Assembly (NCBI GenBank): GCA_025642065.1
Contig: JAODUP010000355.1
Span: 189,501-253,500 of the forward strand
Origin: Paralvinella palmiformis
Taxonomy: Eukaryota; Annelida; Polychaeta; Terebellida; Alvinellidae
DNA: 64,000 bases
Direction of reading: 5' to 3'
Shown: positions 47,368 to 59,262 of the stretch, in pieces
Numbering within the stretch: the stretch's first letter is position 1
Layout: every line of letters begins with the position of its first letter
The notes under the pieces: model-generated
Database searches by the model: none
What the model was told of the DNA's origin: nothing
What the model saw: only the letters and a program-made list of their open reading frames with translations
Made by a program: the position numbers and the translations under genes

Positions 47368-48725
47368 TGGGGGAACCATGGTTATTGGCTTACATGGTAC
47401 GTTATTTTATTACACGTATGGATTATTGTTATCCAAAGATAAATTCTACCGCCTTTTGACACTTACCAATGGACAACTATTACACTTTGACGTGCCCACT
47501 AGAGAATGACCGATACGTGATAAAACCTTCGTACGACAAACGCGGTGTCTTACGCAATCGAGTCGAAGCAGCTGGCTGGCTGGTTTGATTGTATGTCCTG
47601 AAGCACCATCACAAAGGAGTTATCAGTCATAATAAATATTGATAACCGAGGACGGTGAAGTCTCCCACCGTGATCGTATCGGTGGCATGACCGAAAAAAG
47701 GAGAGATTATTTCTCAAGTTTGACGCGCCTTTTTAGGGTGTCGTACGGACAATGGCGGGATGTTTTATGGCTGCTACACGGTGCCAGTCGACGTACTTAG
47801 AGCGTTTGACCCGGTGGACAAACCAGCTGCGTGTTGGAGCTCGGCAGTGTTTCATCGGGCTCCTCCCCGGAACCAGGATGGCGTTGAGTGGAGCCCGTTT
47901 CCATGCGAGTTGACCGCCCTTTGATGGGGTTGTTGAACCGGCACTCTCTGGTCTTAATTTGTTACACAAGCATCAGTGTGTGTGTGTGTGTGTGTGTCGG
48001 CTGCCTGTGAAGTACTCATGCCTTTCGCCATCTGTATGCAGATGAGGCGTGGAGTAACATCTGCGTGTTGCTGTGCAGCCCACGTCGTGTGTGCCACACT
48101 TATAGCGCCGCCCGGGTGCCGAGTTTTTTTTAACTCCGTGCTTCAGTTGGCGCAGAGAAAAAACCTTCTTCCTCCCGACACACACACACAGCAACAGCAG
48201 CAGCTGGCACCGGGAGTCTGTTGTCATGCGAGGTTTTAAGTGTCGGCACGCCGCATGCTGACACACACACACACACACACACGGAGGAACACCGGTCGTC
48301 GGACGTTCTGTTCTTACTGACACACAGAAGACATTCGCTCCACTTGGCTTTGTGCTTAGTATAGAGTACAGAAGACTGGGCATGCATTGGCCGTGACTCT
48401 CTCTCGCTCCATGGGTATTCGGCTCATTATGTCTACCGGGGCTCGGGCATGGGGCCGGTGCCGGGCTGTTGTCTGTGGTCAGACCACAAACACCGGCACA
48501 CGACCCCCGGGTTAATGGGGTGTAGGGGTGTGAGGGGGGGATATGGTAATACTTTTCAGACTCACGTCTAGCCCGGCCGCCCTCTTCGCGTATAAATAAT
48601 ATCTCTCAAATAATCTATGCCCAATAGTGAACCCGGGGGCCGTAATTAGAAAGAAGGGAAAAAATTATTAGAAGTGGGGACTTGGAGAGGGGGAAAGAAT
48701 GGTTATTGAAAAACTGATAAATTGT

Positions 48726-48727
48726 CA

Positions 48728-48758
<31 letters not shown>

Positions 48759-48855
48759 GGAGAGAGAGAGACACCTGGTGTGGCTCTTGTGTGTGAAGAA
48801 ATACACAGAGAGAAAGAGAGACCTGGTGTGTCTCTTGTGTATGAAGGAAGACACT

Positions 48856-48904
<49 letters not shown>
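48726..48904. repeat. (CA)n(GA)n microsatellites with a duplicated spacer
   Basis: CA and GA runs, with ctggtgtggctcttgtgtgt and ctggtgtgtctcttgtgtat as repeated spacers. Confidence 0.9.
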
Positions 48905-48908
<4 letters not shown>

Positions 48909-49049
48909 TTCTTCCGGATGAATAAGACTGATAAACTTCAAGACAAAGAAACGCGACATCGATTCTCCTCATAATACATTTATGTGGGAACAATGGAGGA
49001 GTGAATTTTTACCGATTTGTCTCTTACCACCATCAGGTCACCTCATAGG

Positions 49050-49088
<39 letters not shown>

Positions 49089-49189
49089 GGTATGTTGTTA
49101 AAACTATGCTCACTCATTCATTCATTCATTCACCGACTCATTCATGTGTTTGGTGTCTCAGCATGCAACCGTCTTCTCTCTCGGGTCCA

Positions 49190-49304
49190 AGAATCTGAGA
49201 GGGAGAGGGGGTCCTACACTGACAGAGAGAGGGAGGTCCTGGACTGAGAGAGAGGAGAGAGATGGAGAGAGAGTCCAAGACTCTGAGAGAGAGGGGGGAC
49301 AAGT

Positions 49305-49335
<31 letters not shown>
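49190..49335. repeat. Degenerate (GA)n array
   Basis: GA-rich imperfect repeat; frames through it are artefacts. Confidence 0.9.
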
Positions 49336-49338
<3 letters not shown>

Positions 49339-49904
49339 GAGGACAAGAGTCCCGCTTGTCCTCGGCGACACATGGCGCTCTTCGGGCAAAGGTTAATTAG
49401 CAGAAAAACAACAGGAATGCAGGTTGTAATCGGTTAAAATTAATTTAGCACCTTTGTACCTATCTATCTGGCCCGGACGAGGTGTTTCATACCTGCAGGC
49501 TGGCGTTCTCAGCTCGCCGTCGAATCGGCCGCGCGGACAAAACCACCTCCTAGCTGCAAGAGCCGACCGTCGCGTGGGCCTCCGAACAATCGGCGATATT
49601 GTTCTGGTTTTGTCGCGCAAATGGAAATCAGCGAACGTTCCCATGATTTCTCCGGCTCGCTCCGGTCCGGCATCCTGAATATGCATGGCTCGGCCGTAAA
49701 CGGTAACCTTTTGCCAGTCAAGATGACAGCTCGTACGGTGGTGCCGCTGGTCGTCTCTCAGAACGTCCTGTCTGTCCGACGGACGGACGTGTCGTGGCCC
49801 GTACTAAAAGCGAGTCAGCTGTTTGTCCAGTATCCGTCTAGTTATCTATGTGTCTATCTATCTGGCTGGCTGGCTGTCTCACCAGATATCGGGGTTCACT
49901 GGGG

Positions 49905-50720
49905 GTGTCTGTGTAGGGTGGTGGGTGTCTGTGTATAGTGGTCGGTGTCTGTGTATAGTGGTAGGTGTATGTGTATAGTGGTCGGTGTATGTGTATAGTG
50001 GTGGGTGTCTGTGATTAGCGGTCGGTGTCTGTGTATAGTGGTCGGTGTCTTGTGCATAGTGGCGGGTGTCTGTGTATAGTGGTGGGTGTCTGTGTGTATA
50101 GTGGTGGGTGTCTGTGTATAGTGATCGGTGTATGTGTAAACTGATCGGTGTCTATGTAGAGTGGTGGGTGTCTGTGTAGATTGGTGGGTGTCTGTATAGA
50201 GTGGTGGGTGTCTGTATAGAGTGGTGGGTGGCTGTATAGGTGGTGGGTGTCTGTATAGAGTGGTGGGTGTCTGTATAGAGTGGTGGGTGTCTGTATAGAG
50301 TGGTGGGTGTCTGTATGGAGTGGTGGCTGGCTGTACAGAGTGGTGGGTTTCTATGTAGAGTGGTCGGTGTCTGTGTGGTATAGTGGGTGTCTGTATACTT
50401 TGATGGTTCTGTATTGTGTCGTGGACGTCTGTTTAGTGTGGTCGGTGTCTGTGTAGTTTGGTGGGTGTCTGTACACTGCGGTATATGTCTGTATAGTGTA
50501 ATGAGTGTCTCTTTATCATCGATTATATGGTGTGTGATGGGTGTCTGTGTTGTGTGGTCTGTGTCTGTGTAATTTGATATGTGTATGTGTAGTGTGGTCT
50601 ATGTTTGTGTAATTTGATATGTGTAGTGTGGTCTATGTCCGTGTAATTTGATATGTGTATGTGTAGTGTGGTCTATGTCCGTGTAATACTATGGGTGTAT
50701 GTGTAATATGGTATATATCT
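49905..50720 (+). repeat. Minisatellite, 20-bp unit (gtgtctgtgtatagtggtgg)
   Basis: Roughly 40 units with variants (cggtgtctgtgtatagtggt, gggtgtctgtatagagtggt), becoming more diverged after about 50380. Confidence 0.92.
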
Positions 50721-50771
50721 ATATAGTGTAGCCATGCAAGTAATGATAGTGTCTATGTGCTATAGCTTCAG

Positions 50772-50803
<32 letters not shown>

Positions 50804-50808
<5 letters not shown>

Positions 50809-50938
50809 AGCTGTGTATAATAAGGCACAGGCACAGAGAATCTCGAACCGTGAATTCAAACTCTGGACGTTTCTTCAGGGGACTGAATCCAGAGTGGCGA
50901 CTTTTCTTGCTGAGACATGTGTAATGTCTCACCAGTCC

Positions 50939-50939
<1 letters not shown>
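50804..50939 (+). mobile_element. SINE type E copy between two (TG)n runs
   Basis: ttttagctgtgtataataag, gaatctcgaaccgtgaattc, ttcaggggactgaatccaga and tgtaatgtctcaccag. TG runs flank it at 50774-50804 and 50950-50998. Confidence 0.75.
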
Positions 50940-50999
<60 letters not shown>

Positions 51000-51556
51000 A
51001 TAATGTGTTGTCCCCATAATATGGTGTAGTAATGATGTGAGCTTGTCTGTGTTTCTGTGGTGTTGATGTAGTAAGATGTCTTGTCCGTATAACCCGGTCT
51101 AGGTGTTGGGTGGTAGCAGTGGGTGGCCGTGACATGTGTGGTTAGTGTAGTTTGTGATGTCTCGGGTAACTGTATGGTCTGTATGCTGTAATATCCTCTC
51201 TCTCTCTCTCTGTTGTCTAGTGTGGGATCTGTTTTAGTGGGATGTCTTTATAGTTTGTCGGTTTGTAGAGATATAGTGTGATTTCACTATAATGCGATCT
51301 GTGTATAGCGTGGGTTCTTTATATTACGTGAGCACGTGTGAAATGCGGTGTCTCTAATCCGTTATCAACATACGCGCGTGTGTGTATGTGCGCGCGCGCG
51401 CACTGTCATCAGATTCCACATCAATCAAATTATTAAGTGATATTTGACATAGTAAATATTTTTAGGTTCATCATATTACTATATCCCCGACCGATGTTTA
51501 TGTTCTAAGACACATCTGACCAGTGCTGACACCTACCGTTATCACACCGAGCCACG

Positions 51557-51561
<5 letters not shown>

Positions 51562-51588
<27 letters not shown>
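51562..51588. repeat. (TA)n microsatellite
   Basis: Directly visible. Confidence 0.95.
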
Positions 51589-52598
51589 CCACCTATAGAC
51601 CGCACTGTGTCTCAGCCAACTATCTAACACAGATGTCAGCACTGTTCTGGCTTAGATTAGTGGAGCATGCGTAATGTCTTACATAAATTAGTAATTTATC
51701 TCCGGCCAGTTAGCTCTATAGGCATCTACTAGTGTCAGATGTGACCGTTGATAGATGGCGAGCGGCAGATGACCTCTGACGCGGACTGCTGACCTCGCTC
51801 GACCCAAATGACCGGTGGGAAGGTCATGGGTATCCGCGGCCCGATCGGTTCTTGGCTGCTGCGGGAAATTGGTATTAATCGGTGTTCTATAAACGAGAAA
51901 CTGTGCTTAACGGCTTCGCCATCTCGGTGTCGTGTTTCGGCGGGCTTTCTTCACATTCCTGGTAGGCAGACGACTTGTGTATTCTCAGTCGTCTACCAAT
52001 GTTTTGCATCCTTTGTTTGTTGTTGTCAAAAATACGAACAAAACAGGTCAGCTGTAAGCGAAATAAATTCAAAATTATCTCCAAATAACATTCAGCTGGT
52101 CAGAACAAAAGATTATCACGCCGCCCTGGAATGGGAGGTTCCCTGTGGTAAATACTGAATATTTTATTACTAATATCTGGGTTTCCAAGATGGAGAACCG
52201 TTTTATTCCGCTTTCGGATTGGTTGAAGTTCGACACCGATAGCCAATCGGTGATAAGCTTCTCGGGGGGGGGGGGGGTTCAATCTGTCTGATTGGCGGTG
52301 TAACACCTTTAAAAGGGGTCGAATATCGATCGGCACAAATAGCTGTCGTGTCCCTCGATTCGGTGTGAATGATTAACAAGTACTTGGTTGTTGCCATTAA
52401 CCCACCAATGTGGACACGCTTCATTTGGCCGTTCATTCTGCACTTGGTACGCGTAAATTACACTTTACGGGTGAACCCTTCGGTGCGCTTGAGCGTGACG
52501 CCGCCAGCCGACGGATGAGACCATTCATCTACCGGCTACCACGTGACCAGGACAAACGTAGTTTTTAGATCCGGTACAGTTATCCGAGCGGCATCATT

Positions 52599-52784
52599 AT
52601 TGTGGTCTAGCGGTAGCGTGTTGGACCACAGATCACTACCACTCGTGTTCGAATCCCGGCGTGGGCATATATGAAGAGTGTTTCATCTTTGACTTCGCTT
52701 CGTTACCGTTGAAGGTCGCTCGGCCCATTTAGCCTACGATGTGCACAAAAGTGGTGTCGTAAAACATCAATCATCATCATCAAC
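52599..52784 (+). mobile_element. SINE type A copy
   Basis: gtggtctagcggtagcgtgt A-box region, gtgttcgaatcccggcgtgg B-box, cccatttagcctacgatgtg tail, (ATC)n end. The first bases of the head are missing. Confidence 0.88.
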
Positions 52785-53114
52785 CATCCATCCAGACGGG
52801 CAGACACTCGGTTCTTTTTTAGTTGCTGCTGGTGTTGTTGTTTGTGTCCGTCATTGTAGAAACGTGATGTGATACGCTTTGGTAGCTCTAATCCACGCGC
52901 TTTTGCCCGGAACGTCACCGACGAGTGAAAGATCCAGAGAGGGTTGAAAACATCGACGTTCGTTTTTGATAAGGGGAATTTATACCCCAGGCCGTCGCTG
53001 TAGGGCACGGCCTAACATCGACAGGGATTAGGGTGCGATTTTAGCTTCAAAACTTTAATCCGACCTAAAAGCCTGGTTTAGATTAGCGTATTAGGGCCAG
53101 TTCAATCTTAAATT

Positions 53115-53427
53115 GGGTGTAGGACAATTGCTCACCGGACAGTTGCTCACCCTGACACTTGCTCACCCTGACACTTGCTCACCAAGCAAATGAAAAAGTG
53201 GACACTTGCTCGCCAGTGAATTTTTAATGAGAAAAAAAAATTAATGAGAACTTTAATGCACTAATAATTGGTATAATTCATCCCAATAATTCTATAGGTA
53301 ATAGGATACTATTTAATCTTTTATTACAGATTCACTTTTTTCTTATTAAAAATTCACTGGTGAGCAAGTGTTCACTTTTTCATTTGCTCGATGAGCAAGT
53401 CTCCATGTGAGCAACTGTCCGTACTCC
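53115..53427. mobile_element. Palindromic MITE G copy 3, opposite orientation
   Basis: Starts gggtgtaggacaattgctca and ends gagcaactgtccgtactcc, i.e. inverted relative to copies 1 and 2. No matching flanking duplication seen. Confidence 0.78.
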
Positions 53428-53666
53428 ACTACACCCCCCCCCCCCACCCTCCCTAGTCTTTGTTAATTTGATACTTAGGATTGGTCGACGTTGTCTGTCG
53501 GTATGTTGGCCATTCCCATGACGTCGTAATTAGGTCATTGCGCTGTACTGTAAACTTACAGCTTGTCAATCGGAATCTGACTCGTGCCTGTGTTTATGCG
53601 ATGTTTCCTGGAGAAGACGCCGCCCCTAATGAGGCCATATATGTCCAAGGTGTAACCAACGCAAAT

Positions 53667-53752
53667 ACTAAATTATTATTTGTACAGCGCCTTTGAATGG
53701 CTCCTGCTAGTAAGGGCGCTTTATTAAATATACATTATTATTATTATTATTA
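53667..53752 (+). repeat. Short repeat F copy 3
   Basis: Same agcgcctttgaatggctcct and gggcgctttattaaatatac core and (ATT)n end; 5' part missing. Confidence 0.8.
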
Positions 53753-54477
53753 AATAACACTCACTAACCCACTCCCATGTTTTTAATAGTTATTTTAAAA
53801 GAATTTATTTAAATTCGGTACAAGCTGTTGACCGAATGGTGATGTATGATAAAGCAAGATGTTGACAGATGAAAATGCATAATCCCAATAATTACAGATG
53901 ATGATATGAAATATGATATACGATTTTGTGTTTTAGAACATAGGTGACACCTAAATTGCGTACATTCCATACCGTAATAAAATCAATCTTCTAAACGCCT
54001 TTGTATTAATATGTGTCGCAAGGGGCGAGGAAAGGGACGCCAGACTAAATTACTTTTTATCTTTTTCCCACTCACCGACTCGCTGACTCTAGATTCCTCT
54101 AATCCGGCCATTTTGTTCTCACCCTCTGCGATGGATGCCCGTTTGTTGACACTTGACCGTGTCACCGTAAAACATAACCCCGTATTGTTTATTATAACAA
54201 TATCATCGTGATTAATTTCTGCCAGTTTTGTCTTCTTAAACAAACAGAGACGTGGCTGGATGGGGGGTGGTTGATGTTTGGGTGGGTGGGTGGCTGGGTG
54301 TTGGTGTTCTTGTGTGGAAATGATACTGATACAGAGAATCACGTTTCTACGCTTATCGTGGTTTATCCATAATTTCTTAACAACATTCCATCTGGTCTTT
54401 TATTCTGAGAAATGGCGGAGAAAATCTGCCTCTTCAAAATGTCCCCCACCTGCGGTGTGAGTGATAACCGTTCGGCT

Positions 54478-54960
54478 AATATTCCACATACGCGGTATGC
54501 CGTATGCGACGAACAATGGAAAACAGGTAATCGCGCGAGCATGATTCCATACGTGCGATTTGCGTATGCGGGAAAATGAATCGCTCCGGTAGAATCCCGA
54601 ATGTTACGTCATAGGCAGGGGTTTTCCAATGAATGTAGGTCGGAAGGCATTCGTGTGCTGCCATTTGTCTTTGAGCAAATGACCTATCTGGATATACAGT
54701 GCTCCACATATGACAGACAGCACGTGACCAAACTGTTCTCTGGTCAGCCTGAAATACTCGTTGAAGTTATTTTCTAATGTAGATGTCACTGCGATGACCA
54801 GTTGACATTTCGTTGTTCCGCTTGCAAGAGGACAATCTTCAAATTCGATTGGTTCGTCATATTTTTATTTTAAAATGTCAATAAGAAAGAATGAAAATGG
54901 GTCGGTATTCGTTTATATGGAAGCACGCAAACCGCTTGCCGCGTACGCATACCGCATACG
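54478..54960 (-). mobile_element. PIF/Harbinger-like fragment, copy 2, with transposase-like remnant
   Basis: Ends are rich in cgcggtatgccgtatgcg-type motifs like copy 1. On the minus strand 54604-54789 encodes NNFNEYFRLTREQFGHVLSV, resembling the N-terminal region of Harbinger/HARBI1-type transposases (F---FRM-RE-F--L---I). The catalytic part is absent. A SINE remnant and a (GAT)n run abut its right end. Confidence 0.5.
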
Positions 54961-54967
54961 ATGATGA

Positions 54968-55001
<34 letters not shown>

Positions 55002-55092
55002 GGTGGTGGGAATCGAAGTCAAAGATAAAACGTCCTTCAGATATGCCCAGGCCGAGATTCGAACTCGGGTGGTAGTGATCCGTGATCGCGTG
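54958..55092 (-). mobile_element. Truncated SINE type A, tail replaced by (GAT)n(GTG)n
   Basis: gaagtcaaagataaaacgtc body, gagattcgaactcgggtggt B-box and a partial head. The tail lacks tagcctaccatgtg and is now a trinucleotide run. Confidence 0.75.
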
Positions 55093-55150
55093 TCTTAACT
55101 TTAGCTCACGTCAGTCTTAGACAGTCAGTTCTCAGAAGGTATTTATTTGT

Positions 55151-55345
55151 GGGCGCCTCCGTGGTCTAGCGGTAGCGTGCTGGACCACAGATCACTACCA
55201 CCCAGGTTCGAATCCCGGCGTGGGCATATCTGAAGGTTGTTTCGTCTTTCACTTCGTCTCATTACCTTTGGAAGTCGCTCGGCCCATTTAGCCTACCATG
55301 TGCACAAAAGTGGCCGTAAAACATCAATCATCATCATCATCATCC
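55151..55345 (+). mobile_element. SINE type A, best-preserved copy
   Basis: Head gggcgcctccgtggtctagc ggtagcgtgctgg, B-box caggttcgaatcccggcgtg, body, tail cccatttagcctaccatgtg and cacaaaagtggccgtaaaac, (ATC)n end. The closest to a consensus in this window; intact Pol III A and B boxes. Confidence 0.92.
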
Positions 55346-55918
55346 TCAGAAGGTATTTGTTGCCGGCAATGATCGAGAAGTTGGGGCTGTTAGAATAGAC
55401 ACGTCGGTGTGTACGCTACAATATTATAATGTTATGTATTTACCAGTTTTCTTCTGGTCGGTTTATTTAACTTGATACGGAACTAAAAGCTTGAGTATTC
55501 TCAGGAAAGGCGTCGCCCTGCCTCAACCCGCCCCTCTCCCGCCCTTCTGATGGTCTATAAACTTCAAGGTGAATTGTATATGCATTTTTTTACCATTTTC
55601 TTGTTTGGTCCCGGAGAGTACCAACTTTTACGGTGTGGGTATTTACTGCTGATCCACTCGGTATTCTGTTGTGCGTGTGCGTGCGTGCGTGCGTGCGTGC
55701 CTGCGCGTGTTTGTGTGTGTTCATCTGGACGGTGAGCGCTATTTGCTTTTCAGGTTGGGTATTATTATTATTCGCTCTCCGGTCGCCATAATGGTGTTTG
55801 GTTTGCGTTATTGTCCGTGTGTCGACCTCAGCAATATTTGACTTGTAGTACTGTCAATAATCCCGGAGTAAATGTTTGGATTTGTTGATGTCGTGGTGTC
55901 GATGATGATGGTGATCTT

Positions 55919-55946
55919 TGTTGTTGTTGTTGTTGTTGTTGTTGTT
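55919..55946 (+). repeat. (TTG)n microsatellite
   Basis: Directly visible. Confidence 0.95.
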
Positions 55947-56148
55947 CTAATCGAGTCGATCAGTTCTGTATTCCCTCCGGCGATTTGGTATTATTCTCGG
56001 GGGGGGGGGGGAGCCTCTCTCTCCGGTTATTTTACCTTCGAGGACCAAGTTCTGTAGTACGCCCTGTTTTCTTTTTGATCGAATCGCTTCTGTTCGGTAA
56101 CAATAGCCATAGGATTATGCGCGTGCACAATTTTCACTGCGTGTGTTT

Positions 56149-56181
<33 letters not shown>

Positions 56182-56212
56182 TGTGGGGGGGGTACGTCGG
56201 CGCGCGCGCGCT

Positions 56213-56346
56213 GTGTTTTAGCTGTGTATAATAAGGCACAGGCACAGATAATATCGAACCTGAATTCAAACTCTGGACGTTTCTTCACGGGACTGAATCC
56301 AGAGTGGCGACTTTTCTTCCTGACACATGTGTAATGTCTCACCAGT
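56213..56346 (+). mobile_element. SINE type E copy after a (TG)n run
   Basis: ttttagctgtgtataataag, ataatatcgaacctgaattc, gactgaatccagagtggcga and gtaatgtctcaccag; (TG)n at 56150-56180 just before it, a cg/gt-rich repeat just after. A further scrap (ggcactggcacag) is at 56460. Confidence 0.75.
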
Positions 56347-56507
56347 GTGTTTGTGCGTGCGTGCGTGCGTGCGAGTGAAAGTGTGCATGAGAGTGAGAGT
56401 GTGCGTGCGTGCGTGTGTATGGATGATGTGCGCGTTCTCGCGTGTATGTAGTAAAAAAAGGCACTGGCACAGCCATTTAATCCTAATTACCTATTCAGTA
56501 GTTTCTC

Positions 56508-56508
<1 letters not shown>

Positions 56509-56538
<30 letters not shown>

Positions 56539-56577
56539 CTCTCTCTATCTCTCCCCCTCTCTCTCTCTCTCTCTCTA
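56509..56577 (+). repeat. (CTAT)n / (TC)n microsatellite
   Basis: Directly visible. Confidence 0.92.
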
Positions 56578-57094
56578 CGTGTTTCTATTTTAGTTTGTGA
56601 GCTTTGATCATAGACAATTTTAATATGCATACCTTTCTGACACTCCGTTACATAATTAATGTGTACACGTTAATGAATACTTTTATGTTGATAGTATTCA
56701 TTCCACACACAGAGAGACACGCACGCGAACACACACACGCGCGCGCGCGTACACACACGCACGCACACATACTAATCAAGGAAGAGAGTTTTACTGTCTT
56801 GTTTGTTATATTTTTATTTGTTGTGGGGTAGGAAACTTGTCTAATTTGAAAACAATAGCCATTGATCTGTTAGTGATAAATAGCTGGTGTGTGTGTGTGG
56901 CACGTGGCACACACACACACACTCACACGCAGTGAAAGAGGGGGGGGGTTACCTAATGATTTATGGGGAGTGAGGTTTCTTAGTGCAGAAAATTTTCGTA
57001 GTCTATAATTTTTATTGAGTTCCCTGATGAAACATGCTCTTGTTCTTTCTATAACACTGTGCCCCTTTTAATTCAGTAGTGACACAACAAACAC

Positions 57095-57152
57095 ATACAT
57101 ACACACACACACACACACACATAGAGAAGAGAGAGAGAGAGAGAGAGAGAGA
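57095..57152. repeat. (CA)n(GA)n microsatellite
   Basis: Directly visible. Confidence 0.93.
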
Positions 57153-58118
57153 ATGTTTCATTTAGTTTAACATTGTACCACAGTGTAGCCATAATAACAC
57201 CGTGATTGATTATTATCCTCAGTGACGGATCATTGATCTCCGGTTGTGATGTTCTATCACGTGTTTCTGATCATCCTAATCATCATCACCATCACCGGTC
57301 ATTGTTATAACCATATCGGGTACAGCGCAGCTCAGTAATCCGACCCGATCCGATCATCATATTATTATTGCCCTGTCATGGTTTAGTATTGTATCAGGTT
57401 ATAGAGTGAGTGATCGTGTTACCCAGCCTGAGGACTGGGTCTCCTCTATATCTAGAGATTATCCTCTCAGATTATCACGTCATTCAGCTACAGGCGTAGT
57501 TACCTGTACGATGATGATGATGATGATGATTGTGCCGAATAAATTGTACTAATCCTTTTGTTAGAAGAAAAAAAAATGTCGACTTCAAATGATTACTGAA
57601 ACTCCTTCCAGAACACGGCTAACTTAGGCATATACTGCGGAGGGGGAGGGGGGGGGGTGGCGGCCGGCCTATAATATACTAACCCTATCGATTAACTTTA
57701 AAAAGCAGATAGATTTAATCAAAATCGGTACAATTAACGATGTATTATTCTTTTTTTTTTAATTAATTTTTTTTTAATTAGTAATGATAATTAAAAAAAA
57801 TATAGATATTATTATTAAATAATTTTTAGTCGTGTTGTTAAATCGACACCTATTTACTGGTAGATGATAGATATAGATAGACGCAGCCGTTGTAAATTAC
57901 TGAACAGACTTCAGTCTACATACAAATAGGCAAAAACTAATAGAGAAGCGCGCGCACACACATAATTAGTGCTGTAGAATAGCCCAGTTGTTGGAGTGGC
58001 TTTTATTTCAGTTGTAGGTCATGGGTTCTGTTCCCAAAAGTACTGCACGTAATTCCTGATATCTTGTGATAGACGTGTGCAGAATATAGCAGCAAGATGA
58101 GTGCAGGCTTACGTGCGC

Positions 58119-58250
58119 GTTTTAGCCCTGTGGTTTAAGGCACTGGCACAGAGAATCTCGAAGCGTGAATTCAAACTCTGGACGATTCTTCAGGGGAATG
58201 AATCCAGGTTGCGACTTTTCATGCTGAGACATGTGTAATGTCTCACCATC
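58119..58250 (+). mobile_element. SINE type E copy, best tRNA-like head
   Basis: ttttagccctgtggtttaag (A-box region), aatctcgaagcgtgaattca and aactctgg (B-box region), then gaatccaggttgcgactttt and gtaatgtctcacca. A (TG)n run follows immediately at 58254-58305. Confidence 0.75.
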
Positions 58251-58262
58251 GTGTACGTGTGT

Positions 58263-58306
<44 letters not shown>

Positions 58307-58445
58307 TATTTTCTTGCACTGAGTTGGGGGCCATCTAATCAGGACATTATACAAACTATAAATAATGAATATATTAATGTGACCAAAAAGTAAAGTGATA
58401 TAACAATATAATCTCTCTTAATTGTCATATACATAATGACATGTC

Positions 58446-58508
<63 letters not shown>

Positions 58509-59262
58509 CACATAATAGTAGCTCTAATATTACAGTGCTGACCGACAGTTTCTAATCAACAGATGTCTGTGATGTTCTACACGCAGAAAATGTGAACTCC
58601 CTATCAGCGAGTCGTTGTAGTATTACTGTTAATATTGTTGTTGTTATTATTATTATCATCATTAATATTAATGTTATTATTGCATAATTCTCCACGTATC
58701 ATATTGCCAGATATAACACGACTCAGTCATGTTATATGGCTGGCTGGTTGTTTGTTCTCTGGCAGCGGAAATGGCATCGCCCTGGCAGGAGATGTTTTCC
58801 AGACATCGCTAGCCGCTGTCTCCGGATTGTTACAGGACGTAATCCGAAATCGCTTTGTCACGTCCTGGCCTACATAGCGTGACCGACCAGGATAGCCCAG
58901 TGGCCTACTGGTGGCCATCATCCGGCCACATCCATCTCATCGTCTCTGACCTAAATACGCCGAACTAATCACCCGGCCTCAAAACGGTGTCGGCCCTATT
59001 TGGCAGAATTGTGAAAAGGGGAACCTGATAGGCCCATAGAGGGCGTACTGATAGGCTGCGACATCCGGGGGGGGGTGTCGGGATGGTGATCCCGTTAGTA
59101 ACTGACTGACAGCAGATCGTATCAGATGAGATTTATAAACAGTAAATATGTATATGAAACATTTCTTCCTCTTGAAAGTCCATTCCTTGACGTGGTGAGG
59201 GGGCGGCTTCTATGTCTCGATGGCCCAGAGATCTATGCCAGTAGCAAATCTGTGGGAGATAA

